Of a DNA stretch of 64,000 nt, positions 27,373 to 36,881 are shown in pieces. Under the pieces are notes generated by a model. The model was given only the letters and a program-made list of their open reading frames with translations, was not told the origin of the DNA and searched no databases. The stretch comes from CAVQCX01 sp963711095 (GTDB lineage: Bacteria > Pseudomonadota > Gammaproteobacteria > Chromatiales > Chromatiaceae): positions 60,844-124,843 of the forward strand of contig CAVQCX010000003.1 of the NCBI GenBank assembly GCA_963711095.1, read 5' to 3'. The first letter of the stretch is position 1, and every line of letters starts with the position of its first letter. The position numbers and the translations under genes are program-made.

Positions 27373-27936
27373 ATGCGAATCCATCGACCCGCAGTCCTGC
27401 CCGGGGCGTTGTTGAGCGCCCTGGCGCTCTGCCCGGGTGGGGAGGGCCGCGCCGGGGCGCAGCCTTCATTTTTCCTCGCTTCCTCGGCCTTCGCAGACGG
27501 CAGCGTGATCCCCACCCGATTTACCTGCCAGGGCCAGGACGTCTCGCCCCCGCTGGCGTGGAAGGGCACGCCCCCCGGGACCCGCTCCCTGGCCCTCGTG
27601 ATCGACGACCCGGACGCCCCCGACCCCAGCGCGCCGCGGGTCACCTGGGTGCATTGGGTCATCTACAACCTGCCTGCAGACGCCCGCAGCCTGCCTGAGG
27701 ACGCGGCCCAACAGGGGCTCCCGACAGGGGCGGCGCAGGGTCTCAACGGCTGGGGCCGAGCCGGCTACGGCGGCCCCTGTCCGCCGATCGGGCGCCACCG
27801 CTATTTCCACAAGCTCTACGCCCTGGACGGCCTGCTCACCGGCCTCGGGCAACCTACCGAGGAGGCGTTGGAACAGGCCATGAAGGGCCATGTCATCGGC
27901 AAGGCCGAGCTGGTCGGGACCTACGAGAAGGACTGA
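27373..27936 (+). CDS. YbhB/PEBP-family protein, exported
   Basis: A 187-residue phosphatidylethanolamine-binding-like protein. The N-terminus is a probable signal peptide (cleavage near GRAGAQPS). The body has the PEBP ligand-site motifs PPLAWKGTPPGTRSLALVIDD-type (split here as PPLAW and DDPDAPDP), TWVHWVIYNLP and GYGGPCPP. The ATG at 27373 was chosen because it precedes a clear signal peptide; the frame is open from 27169. Bacterial YbhB function is not settled. Confidence 0.88.
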   Translation: MRIHRPAVLPGALLSALALCPGGEGRAGAQPSFFLASSAFADGSVIPTRFTCQGQDVSPPLAWKGTPPGTRSLALVIDDPDAPDPSAPRVTWVHWVIYNLPADARSLPEDAAQQGLPTGAAQGLNGWGRAGYGGPCPPIGRHRYFHKLYALDGLLTGLGQPTEEALEQAMKGHVIGKAELVGTYEKD

Positions 27937-28003
27937 TCGCCCGTCCCGGCAAGGGCATGGGGCGGGGCGAAGTCGTTTCAGTATTTGGTGATATTTTTGC
28001 CGT

Positions 28004-28017
28004 TTGACCTTGGTCAA
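28004..28017. promoter_or_regulatory. FNR/CRP-family operator candidate
   Basis: TTGAC-CTTG-GTCAA is a perfect palindrome with the 5-4-5 layout of FNR/Dnr boxes, differing from the FNR consensus (TTGAT-N4-ATCAA) at one base per half. It lies 58 bases upstream of the 28076 start, a typical activating position. AT-rich DNA surrounds it. Confidence 0.5.
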
Positions 28018-28075
28018 TGTCACAGTAGGAAAATGGGTGAGATAATTGCTCAGTATCAGATGAGGAGGCCGGGAC

Positions 28076-28462
28076 ATGACCCTCTACAGCCTGCTGGCGA
28101 TCCTGATCCTGGCGATGGTGCTGACCGCGCTCACGGTCGGTGTGCCTTTTGCCCTGTTTCGCAATATGGCCCGCGGCGCGCAGTTCAGGGAGGAGCTCGA
28201 CCGCCACGTCCGCCGCCTGCGCCTGTCGAAGATGCTCGACTACCTGGGCATCGACCGTGCACGCTACCTTCATGGGCAGCCCACCGTGCAGATTCGCGAG
28301 CACCTGCGTCGTTGCGAGGGCTGCGAGACGACAGATATCTGCGACCAGATTATCGAGACACCCGGCAGGGAGGGAACGGACGTCGGCTTCTGCCCCAACG
28401 CCGATTCCCTGACCAAGATGCCCCAGCAGCCTGACGGACCCCAAAGTCCGACAGGCTCCTAG
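28076..28462 (+). CDS. Small membrane-anchored protein, DUF6455-like
   Basis: A 128-residue protein with one N-terminal membrane segment (LLAILILAMVLTALTVGVPF) and a soluble part with MLDYLGIDRARYLHG and the cysteine pattern LRRCEGCETTDIC, plus a later FCPNADSL. This resembles DUF6455-type proteins, in which the cysteines may bind metal or a cofactor. GGAGG stands 8 bases before the ATG. The upstream FNR-like box suggests control by oxygen or nitric oxide. Function unknown. Confidence 0.65.
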   Translation: MTLYSLLAILILAMVLTALTVGVPFALFRNMARGAQFREELDRHVRRLRLSKMLDYLGIDRARYLHGQPTVQIREHLRRCEGCETTDICDQIIETPGREGTDVGFCPNADSLTKMPQQPDGPQSPTGS

Positions 28463-28524
28463 CGGCCATCGCCCGGTCCGGGCCGCCGACCCGGCCGCAT
28501 CTTTCGACGGAGCCCCCGGCGCTC

Positions 28525-29103
28525 CTACCGGTCCAGCCCCAGCATGGCCCGCTTCAAGGCGCCGGTGACCGGATGCTCGCCCAGCCAGACCTGCAACAGG
28601 GCGCGGAAGAAAGCGTCGCCTTCGACCTTGCCGCGCAGCTTGCCGTCGATGCGAACCTCGGTGCCCTGCCCCGGCACGTAATCGATCTCGACGACCTCCC
28701 CCGCTCTCAGAGTAACGAACAGGGCGTTGAACCGGTCGAGCTGGGGCCGCAGCGCCTGCATCTCGGCGGCGCTCTGATTGGCGGCCAGGCCCTTCTCCCA
28801 GGCTTCGGTGATCTTCTCCCGGCTGACCTCCTTGTACAGGAAATGCATGAGCACCGCGGCCGGTCCGGAGCCGGCAAGGATCGCCTGGACGTCCTGGGAC
28901 CTCTGGCGCAGATAGAGGGCGCCGACATAGATGTCGAAGAACCATTTTTCGCGCACGCCGGCCCCGTTCAGCACCAGGCTGGGACCCGCTCCCGCGAGAC
29001 TCAGGCTGTCGGGTATCTGCACGCCGGCGACCTCGGCCGCGCTGACCGGCGCGGCGGCGAGCATCAGCTGCAGCGCCCAGAGGGCCGCATGGAGCAGGCG
29101 CAT
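28525..29103 (-). CDS. Chalcone isomerase-like exported protein
   Basis: A 192-residue protein with a signal peptide (MRLLHAALWALQLMLAAAPVSA) and the chalcone isomerase-like fold region: VAGVQIPDSLSL, VLNGAGVREKWFFDIYVGALYL, then FLYKEVSREKITEAWEKG. Bacterial members are periplasmic and are not known to act in flavonoid metabolism; binding of fatty acids or related lipids has been proposed for the fold. The ATG at 29103 is chosen over the open frame start at 29172 because it opens the signal peptide. Confidence 0.82.
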   Translation of the reverse strand: MRLLHAALWALQLMLAAAPVSAAEVAGVQIPDSLSLAGAGPSLVLNGAGVREKWFFDIYVGALYLRQRSQDVQAILAGSGPAAVLMHFLYKEVSREKITEAWEKGLAANQSAAEMQALRPQLDRFNALFVTLRAGEVVEIDYVPGQGTEVRIDGKLRGKVEGDAFFRALLQVWLGEHPVTGALKRAMLGLDR

Positions 29104-29155
29104 CACCGCGGAGCGCCGCGGTGCACCGGCAGCGCTGAGTCGAGGGGGACCGGGC

Positions 29156-29755
29156 TCAGCGTCCGAGCGCACCGGAATGCTCCATGTCCGCCAAGTCGGC
29201 AGCGAGCGCCCCCGGCGCGCCGGGGCCCGCCCGGTGACGCCGGGCCAGGCGGGCGTAATTGACCGAGGCGTACTCGAAGTACTCCCGCTCCTGCTCGGTC
29301 AGGCTGCGGATGCGCCGTGCCGGCGACCCGATGTAGAGCTGACCGCTCTCCAGGCGCTTGCCCCCGGGCACCAGGCTGCCGGCCCCGATCACCACGTAGG
29401 GCTCGACGCGCGCGCCGTCCATGACCACCGCCCCCATGCCGACCAGGCAGTGGTGACCGAGCTCGCAGCCGTGCAGCACGACCCGGTGGCCGACGGTGAC
29501 GTCTGGGCCGATGACCAGGGGGAATCCGCCCGGGGCGAAGCGGCTGTCGTGGGTCACGTGCAGCACCGACCCGTCCTGGATGTTGGTGCGCTCGCCGATG
29601 CGGATGTAATTGATGTCCCCACGCACGATCACGCCGGGCCAGAGGGAGGCGCCGGCGCCGAGGGTCACATCGCCGATCACGACGGCGGTCTCATCGATCC
29701 AGGCGTCCGGGGCGATCACCGGGCGCCGACCGTCGAACGGGCGGATGTTAGGCAT
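29156..29755 (-). CDS. Gamma-carbonic anhydrase family protein (YrdA-like)
   Basis: A 199-residue left-handed beta-helix protein with hexapeptide repeats: VVIGDVTLGAGASLWPGVIVRGD, then a run through VIGPDVTVGHRVVLHGC. The zinc ligands are H67 (VLHVTHD region), H90 (VTVGHRV) and H95 (LHGC), as in YrdA. Whether such proteins show carbonic anhydrase activity varies. A C-terminal helix follows. Convergent layout with lemA is absent; it diverges from lemA 71 bases away. Confidence 0.9.
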   Translation of the reverse strand: MPNIRPFDGRRPVIAPDAWIDETAVVIGDVTLGAGASLWPGVIVRGDINYIRIGERTNIQDGSVLHVTHDSRFAPGGFPLVIGPDVTVGHRVVLHGCELGHHCLVGMGAVVMDGARVEPYVVIGAGSLVPGGKRLESGQLYIGSPARRIRSLTEQEREYFEYASVNYARLARRHRAGPGAPGALAADLADMEHSGALGR

Positions 29756-29826
29756 GGGCGGCGAAATGGCTCGGAAACTCAGAATGTTATACTGCAGCTC
29801 GACCCCTGGTCTAACGGAGACGCGAG

Positions 29827-30400
29827 ATGGGCGTAGGCAGCTTTGTGGTGCTGGGCGCGATCGTCGTGCTCGGCGTATACGCGGTCATCATCTACAACAA
29901 CCTGGTCGGCCTCAAGCACGGGGTCAGCAAGGCCTGGGCGAACATCGACGTGCTGCTCAAGCAACGTCACGACGAGCTGCCCAAGCTGGTCGAGACCTGC
30001 AAGCAGTACATGCGCTATGAGCAGGAGACCCTGGAGCGGGTGATGCGCGCCCGCGCGGCCGTGCACTCGGCCCGTGAGCAGGCCGACGTCGCCGCCCTGG
30101 GCCAGGCCGAATCCGCCCTGCGCCTGGGGCTGGGCAAACTGTTCGCGGTCGCGGAGGCCTATCCCGACCTCAAGACCAACGAGACCTTTCTGCACCTGCA
30201 GTCGCGCATCTCGGGACTTGAGAACAGCATCGCGGACCGTCGCGAGCTCTACAACGAGATGGTGAACAACAACAACGTGCGCATCGAGCAGTTCCCCGAC
30301 CTGATCGTCGCGCGCATGTTCGCGTTCAAGCCCGCCGAGCTGCTGGAGCTTCTCCGCCGAAGAGAAGGCCGACGTGAGCCTCAAGGAGCTGTTCGGCTGA
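29827..30400 (+). CDS. lemA: LemA family protein (frameshifted near 3' end)
   Basis: A membrane-anchored helical protein of the LemA family: N-terminal membrane segment (residues 4-23), then YNNLVGLKHGVSKAWANIDV, LLKQRHDELPKLV and RELYNEMVNNNN, all diagnostic. In the first frame the end is wrong: after FKPAELLEL it becomes Arg-rich. The expected ending FSAEEKADVSLKELFG is present in another frame, ending at 30400. One extra base near 30349 explains this. Likely sequencing error or recent mutation. The next gene encodes a GIDE protein, a common partner. Confidence 0.88.
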
Positions 30401-30422
30401 GGCCGCGGGCGCGTGCGCTCCG

Positions 30423-31385
30423 ATGTCCTCGACGCCTCCCCAGGACTGGACCTGGCTGGCGGTGTGCGCGGCCGGCTCGCTGGGCGCCTTCTACTATGCC
30501 TTCCGCAACCTGCGCCGGGCCCGCCTGATCGAAGACACGCCCACGGCGCGCATCCGCTCCGCTCCCCAGGGCCAGGTGGAGCTGGAAGGGGCCGCCGAGG
30601 CGCTGCCGGGCGAGCCGATCCTCGCCCCCCTGACCAGCGCCCGCTGTTGCTGGTGGCGCTACCAGGTCGAGCGCCGCCGTGACGAGAACCGCTGGCACCG
30701 GGTCGAGCACGGCACCAGCGACGGCATCTTCGTGCTGAGAGACGGCACCGGGGCCTGTCTGGTGGACCCGGACGGGGCCGAGGTAACGCCGAGCGACCGC
30801 AGCGTCTGGTACGGAGACAGCCAACGTCCGCTGAATCTGAGTCCGGAGCGCTCCGCAGTGCGACCCCAGGGCTGGTCCTGGAGCTGGCCCCTGGGCTCGC
30901 GCACCCTGTTGAGCGCCGCCATCTCCGCCGACTTCCGCTCGCAGGCCTATCGCTATACCGAAGAGCGCATCTACCCGGGCGACCGTCTGTACGTCATCGG
31001 CGATTTCCGCTCCCAGGACGACCTGCACCACGGCGCTGAGCGCCAGCAGCTCACGCGGGACAAGCTGCATCTGTGGAAGCGCGACCAGGCCGGGCTACTG
31101 CGCCGGTTCGACAGCAATGGTGACGGCCGGCTCGACCCCGTGGAATGGGAGCGGGCCCGCAGCGCGGCCGCCGACGAGGCCGCCGCGGAGCAGAGCGAGA
31201 TGGCCGCTGGGCGCACCCCGCATCGCGTCGCCCGCTCGCCGGCCAGGGCCTATCCTTTTCTGATCTCTACCCTTCAGCAGTATGACCTGGTGCGCCGCTA
31301 CCGCCTGAGCGCCGCCGCCTCGGCGGCGGCCTTCTTCGTGCTCGGGGGGATCGCCGCGTGGCTGCTCGGCGGTCGCATCCTGTAA
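30423..31385 (+). CDS. GIDE-domain membrane protein with an EF-hand
   Basis: A 320-residue protein with an N-terminal membrane segment, the GIDE domain (WWRYQVERRR and the Tyr-Thr-Glu-Glu-Arg-Ile-Tyr region with DRLYVIGDF near residue 190), and a C-terminal membrane segment (AAFFVLGGIAAWLLGG). Between them is a canonical EF-hand loop, FDSNGDGRLDPVEW at about 229-242, which suggests calcium binding. GIDE proteins are related to eukaryotic MUL1-type E3 ligases without the RING finger. Association with lemA is common. Confidence 0.83.
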   Translation: MSSTPPQDWTWLAVCAAGSLGAFYYAFRNLRRARLIEDTPTARIRSAPQGQVELEGAAEALPGEPILAPLTSARCCWWRYQVERRRDENRWHRVEHGTSDGIFVLRDGTGACLVDPDGAEVTPSDRSVWYGDSQRPLNLSPERSAVRPQGWSWSWPLGSRTLLSAAISADFRSQAYRYTEERIYPGDRLYVIGDFRSQDDLHHGAERQQLTRDKLHLWKRDQAGLLRRFDSNGDGRLDPVEWERARSAAADEAAAEQSEMAAGRTPHRVARSPARAYPFLISTLQQYDLVRRYRLSAAASAAAFFVLGGIAAWLLGGRIL

Positions 31386-31473
31386 GCAGTCCACGGGGCC
31401 TGCCTCGGCCCCGGATTCGTGGCAGAATGGGCGCCGATCAATCCCGCTCGCCCCCTGACCGCCTGGTGGAGCT

Positions 31474-33517
31474 ATGTCGCACGAGACCAATCCGCTGCTC
31501 GAGCTCGACGGCCTGCCGCCGTTCTCCCGTATCCGCCCTGAGCACGTGGAGCCGGCCATCGACCGGCTTCTGGCCGAGAACCGCCAGGCCATTGCGGAGC
31601 GCCTGGCGCAGGGCGCGCCCTACACCTGGCAGAATCTGGTGGAGCCCCTGGAGGTCCTCGAGGACCGGCTCGAGCGTGCCTGGTCGCCGGTCAGCCACTT
31701 GAATGCGGTGATCAATAGCGAGGCGTTGCGCAAGGCCTACAATGCCTGCCTGCCCAGGCTCAGCGATTACGCCACCGAGATAGGCCACAACGAGGGGCTG
31801 CATCGCGCCTACAAGGAGGTCGCCGCGGGCGGCGAGACCCTGGACACCGCCCAGCGCAAGCTGCTCGCCAACGCGTTGCGCGACTTCCACCTCTCCGGCG
31901 TCGACCTACCGCCCGAGAGCAAGGTGCGGTTCAAGGAGATCAGCGAGGGCTCGCCCGGCTGACCAGCGGGTTCGAGGAAAACCTGCTGGATGCGACCAAC
32001 GCCTGGCGCAAGCTGATCAGCGACGAGGCGCAGCTTGCCGGGCTGCCCCAGTCCGCCCGGGATCTCGCCCGCCAGGCCGCCGAGCAGCATCGGCGAGCAG
32101 GGCTGGCTGCTGACCCTGGAGTTTCCGTCCTACCTACCAGTGATGACCTACGCCGACGACCGTGAGCTGCGCCAGGAAGTGTACCGGGCCTACGCCACCC
32201 GCGCCTCCGAGCAGGGCCCTCACGCGGGCCAATGGGACAACAGCGCGGCCATGGAGCGCATCCTCGCGCTGCGCCACGAGCGGGCCCAGCTGCTCGGCTT
32301 TGCCAGCTACGCCGAGCGCTCGCTGGCGACCAAAATGGCGCGGACCCCCACCGAGGTCCTGGGGTTTCTGGAGGATCTCGCCAAGCGCTCCCTGCCCCAG
32401 GCCCGGCGCGAGCTCGGCGGAGCTCCGCGCCTTCGCCCGGGACCATCACGGCGCCGGTGAGCTGGAGGCCTGGGACATCGGCTATTACGCGGAGAAGCTG
32501 CGTAAACACCGTTTCGACATCTCCCAGGAGGAGCTCAAGCCGTACTTTCCCGAGCACAAGGTGATCCCGGGCCTGTTCGCCCTGGCGGAGCGGCTGTTCG
32601 GCATCCGGATCAGCCAGGTGCTCAGGTCGAGGCCTGGCACCCCGAAGTGCGTTTCTACGAGATCCGCGACCACGACGGACACCTGCGCGCCGAGTTCTAC
32701 TTCGATCTCTTCGCACGGCGCAACAAGCGCGGCGGGGCCTGGATGGCTGACTTGCATGAGCCGCTTCTATACCGAGCAGGTCGACCAGAATCCGGTCGCC
32801 TACCTGACCTGCAACTTCTCCCCACCGGTGGGGGACAAGCCGGCCCTGTTCACCCACGACGAGGTCGAGACCCTGTTCCACGAATTCGGTCACGGGCTGC
32901 ACCACATGCTCACCCGCATCGACTACCCACCGGTGGCAGGGATCAACGGCGTGGCCTGGGACGCGGTGGAGCTGCCCTCCCAGTTCCTGGAGAACTTCTG
33001 CTGGGAGCGCGAGGTGCTCGACCTGATCTCCGGGCACCACGAGACCGGCGAGCCCATCCCCGAAGACCTCCACCGACGCATGCAGGCGGCGAAGAACTTC
33101 CAGTCGGCCATGCGGATGGTGCGCCAGCTCGAGCTCGCGCTGTTCGACTTCCGCATCCATGCCGAGTACGACCCCCCCAAGGGCGGGCGCATCTATGAGA
33201 TTCTGCACGAGGTGCGCCAGCAGGTGGCGGTGGTCCGCCCGCCGAAGTGGAATCGCTTCGCCCACAGCTTCTCCCACATCTTCGCCGGCGGCTACGCAGC
33301 CGGCTACTACAGCTACAAGTGGGCGGAGGTGCTCTCCGCCGACGCCTTCGAGCTGTTCGAGGAGCACGGGGTATTCGATCCCGAGAGCGGCGCGCGCTTC
33401 CTGAGCAGCATCCTGGAGCAGGGCGGCTCCCGCGACGCCATGGAGCTATTCGTGGAGTTTCGCGGCCGCGAGCCGCGCATCGAGCCCTTGCTGCGGCTCA
33501 GCGGCATCGCCGCCTGA
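31474..33517 (+). pseudogene. prlC: Oligopeptidase A (M3 metallopeptidase), five frame breaks
   Basis: Residues of a full-length M3 oligopeptidase are present in order, but split over three frames. Segments: 31474-31950 (ETNPLLELDGLPPFSRIRPE), about 31950-32088, 32090-32416 (GWLLTLEFPSYLPVM), 32417-32627, 32628-32751 (WHPEVRFYEIRDHDG) and 32752-33517 with the zinc site HEFGH. Breaks near 31950, 32089, 32416, 32627 and 32752 are each consistent with one base gained or lost. Codons between breaks stay well conserved, including all metal ligands, so poor sequence is as likely as decay. As read, no active enzyme is made. Confidence 0.85.
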
Positions 33518-33562
33518 GCGCAGCGCCCGGCCCGGAAAGCCACTGAAGGACGGATCGGCACC

Positions 33563-34315
33563 ATGACTTGGCAGGCATGCGTACTCTGGGCAGCCCTGAC
33601 ACTGGTCGCCGGGGCCGCGCACGCCGCCCATATCACCGACAAGCTGCTGGCCGGCCTGTATCCGAAGCCCGAGGCGAGCGGCAAGCCGCTGCAGCTGCTG
33701 GTCACGGGCACGCCGGTCGAGGAGATCAAGCAGAAGGGCAGCTTCACCGAGGTCAGGCTCTCGGACGGGACCCGCGGCTGGATCCAGACCGAATATCTCA
33801 CCGAAGAGAAACCGGCAAGCGTCAAATTGCTGGAGCTGCAGGCCGAGACCGGCGAGATCAAACAGCAGCTGGCTGAGGCCCAGGCCACGCACACTGCGGA
33901 CCAGCAGCGCATCGCCGAGATGGAGCGGAGCCAGGGCGAAGCCGGCCGAGCCAGCTCCTTGGGCAGCGAGGCAGCCGAGTCGCTGGCGTCCGATCTGGCC
34001 AGAGCGCGGGCCGAGATTGCATCGCTGCGCGCGCAGCTGCAGGCGGCAAGCCGCTACCAGGCCGAGCGCGCGACCTGGGCCGAGGGCCTGGAGCGGGAGA
34101 TGCGCACCCTGCAAAACCGCATCGGACGCGCCGCGGTGATCCTGGGCGGGCCGGCGGGCGAGGCGGCTCCCGACCATCGCGGGAGTGCCGCCGAAGGGCT
34201 CTGGCAGCACTGGCGCTACTGGATCTTCGCCGCGGCCCTGGTGCTCAGTTTCGCTGCCGGCTACGCGCTGCTCGACTACCGGCTGCGCCGCCGCTACGGA
34301 CGCTTCCGTCTCTGA
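33563..34315 (+). CDS. TIGR04211-type SH3 domain protein
   Basis: A 250-residue envelope protein: signal peptide (ending AAHA), a bacterial SH3 domain at residues 24-85 (YPKPEASGKPLQLLVTGTPV, GTRGWIQTEYL), a long coiled coil at about 90-200, and a C-terminal membrane segment (YWIFAAALVLSFAAGYALL). This arrangement is the TIGR04211 family. It resembles E. coli YgiM. The function is unknown. Confidence 0.87.
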   Translation: MTWQACVLWAALTLVAGAAHAAHITDKLLAGLYPKPEASGKPLQLLVTGTPVEEIKQKGSFTEVRLSDGTRGWIQTEYLTEEKPASVKLLELQAETGEIKQQLAEAQATHTADQQRIAEMERSQGEAGRASSLGSEAAESLASDLARARAEIASLRAQLQAASRYQAERATWAEGLEREMRTLQNRIGRAAVILGGPAGEAAPDHRGSAAEGLWQHWRYWIFAAALVLSFAAGYALLDYRLRRRYGRFRL

Positions 34316-34325
34316 GGGCCCCGGG

Positions 34326-35813
34326 ATGAAGTACCGGGACCTTCGCGATTTCATCGCCCAGCTCGAGGCACGCGGCCAGCTCTGGCGCATCGGTGTGGAG
34401 GTCGACCCGCGCCTGGAGATCACCGAGATCTGCGACCGTACGCTGCGGGCGGGGGGCCCCGCCCTGCTGTTCGAGCGGGTCAAGCGCTCGTCGATGCCGA
34501 TCCTCGCCAATCTGTTCGGCACCCCCGAGCGCGTCGCCCTCGGCATGGGCGAGGAGTCCGTGGAAGCCCTGCGCGAGGTTGGCCGCTTGCTCGCCTTCCT
34601 CAAGGAGCCGGAGCCGCCACGCGGGATGAAGGACGCCTGGGAGAAGCTGCCGGTCTTCAGGAAAGTGCTCGACATGGCGCCCAGGGAGGTGCGTAAGGCG
34701 CCCTGCCAGGATAGGGCGATCGAGGGCGAGGCCGTCGATCTGACCAGACTCCCGGTGCAGACCTGCTGGCCGGAGGACGCGGGCCCCCTGATCACCTGGG
34801 GGCTGGTGGTGACCCGGGGCCCCCAGAAGCCGCGCCAGAACCTCGGCATCTATCGGATGCAGGTGATTGGGCGCAACCGGGTGATCATGCGCTGGCTGGC
34901 CCACCGCGGGGGTGCCCTGGACTTTCGCGACTGGCAGCGGGCCCACCCGGGAGAGCCCTTCCCGGTGGCGGTCGCCCTGGGGGCCGACCCGGCCACCATC
35001 CTCGGGGCGGTTACGCCGGTTCCCGACACGCTCTCGGAGTACGCCTTCGCCGGGCTGCTGCGCGGGGCCAAGACCGAGGTCACCCGCTGCCTGGGCTCGG
35101 ACCTGCAGGTGCCCGCCTCGGCGGAGATCGTGCTCGAAGGCCGGATCAACCCGGACGACACGGCCCCCGAGGGCCCGTTCGGCGACCACACGGGCTATTA
35201 CAACGAAGTCGAGCGCTTTCCGGTCTTCACCATCGAGCGCATCACCCACCGCAACGACCCGATCTATCACAGCACCTACACCGGGCGCCCCCCGGACGAG
35301 CCAGCGGTGCTGGGGGTGGCACTCAACGAGGTGTTCGTCCCGATCCTGCAGAAGCAGTTCCCCGAGATCGCCGACTTCTACCTGCCACCCGAGGGCTGCT
35401 CCTACCGGCTGGCGGTGGTCAGCCTGCGCAAGCAGTATCCCGGACACGCCAAGCGAGTCATGTTCGGTGTCTGGTCGTTCTTGCGCCAATTCATGTACAC
35501 CAAATTCGTGATCGTGGTGGACGACGACGTCAACGCGCGGGACTGGAAGGACGTGATCTGGGCCATGACCACCCGCATGGACCCGGCCCGCGACACCACC
35601 ATCGTGGAGCACACCCCCATCGACTATCTGGACTTCGCCTCGCCGGTATCCGGACTGGGCGGCAAGATAGGCTTCGACGCCACCCACAAATGGCCGGGAG
35701 AGACCGCGCGCGAGTGGGGCCGGCCGATCCGCATGTCCGACGAGATCAAGCTGCGCGTCGATGCCATCTGGGAAAGCCTGGGCATCCCGCTTCCTCCGCA
35801 CCCCCCCGACTGA
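34326..35813 (+). CDS. ubiD: 4-hydroxy-3-polyprenylbenzoate decarboxylase
   Basis: A 495-residue UbiD-family decarboxylase that uses prenylated FMN in ubiquinone synthesis. Family marks: KYRDLRDFIAQLEARGQLWR at the start, the LGIYRMQVIGRNRVIMRWL segment (FMN-binding Arg), the catalytic EGPFGDHTGYYN near residue 280, and MYTKFVIVVDDDVN near 395. The ATG at 34326 gives the standard start, 10 bases after the SH3 gene's stop. ubiX, needed for the cofactor, is not in the window. Frame intact. Confidence 0.96.
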   Translation: MKYRDLRDFIAQLEARGQLWRIGVEVDPRLEITEICDRTLRAGGPALLFERVKRSSMPILANLFGTPERVALGMGEESVEALREVGRLLAFLKEPEPPRGMKDAWEKLPVFRKVLDMAPREVRKAPCQDRAIEGEAVDLTRLPVQTCWPEDAGPLITWGLVVTRGPQKPRQNLGIYRMQVIGRNRVIMRWLAHRGGALDFRDWQRAHPGEPFPVAVALGADPATILGAVTPVPDTLSEYAFAGLLRGAKTEVTRCLGSDLQVPASAEIVLEGRINPDDTAPEGPFGDHTGYYNEVERFPVFTIERITHRNDPIYHSTYTGRPPDEPAVLGVALNEVFVPILQKQFPEIADFYLPPEGCSYRLAVVSLRKQYPGHAKRVMFGVWSFLRQFMYTKFVIVVDDDVNARDWKDVIWAMTTRMDPARDTTIVEHTPIDYLDFASPVSGLGGKIGFDATHKWPGETAREWGRPIRMSDEIKLRVDAIWESLGIPLPPHPPD

Positions 35814-35855
35814 GGGACGGATCGGTCCCCAGCACCGCTTTCCAGGATTCCGATT

Positions 35856-36881
35856 ATGCAGGCAGTCCGCTCCCTGACCCTCTACGGCATACCCGACGAC
35901 CACAAGGTCCTCGTCCGATCGGCCGGCTCGGGGCGGCTGAGCGTCGTAGCGCCGGGCAACTGCCGAGTCCCCTGGGACCTCGGCGACCCACGGATCGGGC
36001 TGCAGACCGCCTACATTGGAGGGCTGACGCCGAGCCCGCGCCTGAAGCTCAGCCACGTCCCGCGGGTGGTGTTCAACGCCACCGCCAACCCGGAGACCAA
36101 CTGGACGGCCCTGGGGCTCGCTCAAAGGGTCTGCGCCGAGGCGCTGCGCCGGGGCATGGGGGTGGTCAATCCCCCCGAGGCGGTCGCCCGCACCTGCCGG
36201 GAGGATGTCGCCGAGCGTCTCCAGGGCATCGAGCGTCTGCACGTGCCCCGGGTCGCCCGCTACCAGGCGCTCCCGGCCTTCGTCCTGCTCAAGCGCATCG
36301 AGTCCGGGGAGCTGCCCTTCCCGTTCCTGATCCGCACCGCCGACGGATTCGGTCCGGGATGGATCCGGATCGAGGGCCGCGAGACCATGCGGCGGCTCAA
36401 CCTGCTGCCGTTCGACGGGCGCGATTTTCATATCGCCCCCTACCGCGAGTGCCGGGGCACGGACGGGCTCTACCGGCGCTATCGGATGATCAAGGTGGGC
36501 GAGCGGCTGTTCCCGCGTCACCTGATCTTCAGCGACCACTGGCGGGTCAGCGTACGTGACCGGCCGCGGATCATGCAGGGGCGCCAGGACCTGGCCGACG
36601 CCGAGCGCGCATTTCTCGCCGACCCTTTCGGGCTGCTCGGCAAAGAGCAGATCGGAATCATCCGCGAGGCGCTGACACGGGTGGGACTGGATTACGCGGC
36701 CCTGGACTTCACCCTGGACCCCATCGACGGCCTGGTGCTGCTGCAGTGCGACGCCTGTTTCGACGCCTTTGCCGACGATGACAGCCCGCCGCGGGCCACG
36801 GACACGATCGGCGCCATCCGGCGCGCGCTCTGCGACCTGCTGCTAGCCCGGGCCGGGGAGGAGGCCGTCACCCAAAGCTGA
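35856..36881 (+). CDS. Uncharacterised protein, ATP-grasp-like features
   Basis: A 341-residue soluble protein that I do not recognise by name. It has no membrane segments. The middle and C-terminal part, with a LIRTADGFGPGWIRIEG-like strand pattern, RRYRMIKVGERLFPRHLIFS and then FTLDPIDGLVLLQCDACFD, resembles the C-terminal half of ATP-grasp-type proteins, in which late acidic residues bind metal. This is a weak likeness. It ends overlapping the 3' end of srkA by 14 bases (convergent). Confidence 0.55.
   Translation: MQAVRSLTLYGIPDDHKVLVRSAGSGRLSVVAPGNCRVPWDLGDPRIGLQTAYIGGLTPSPRLKLSHVPRVVFNATANPETNWTALGLAQRVCAEALRRGMGVVNPPEAVARTCREDVAERLQGIERLHVPRVARYQALPAFVLLKRIESGELPFPFLIRTADGFGPGWIRIEGRETMRRLNLLPFDGRDFHIAPYRECRGTDGLYRRYRMIKVGERLFPRHLIFSDHWRVSVRDRPRIMQGRQDLADAERAFLADPFGLLGKEQIGIIREALTRVGLDYAALDFTLDPIDGLVLLQCDACFDAFADDDSPPRATDTIGAIRRALCDLLLARAGEEAVTQS

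Noticed and set aside
34245..36539. 764-codon minus-strand frame over ubiD
   Set aside because: Antisense to ubiD and the following gene, no recognisable domain.
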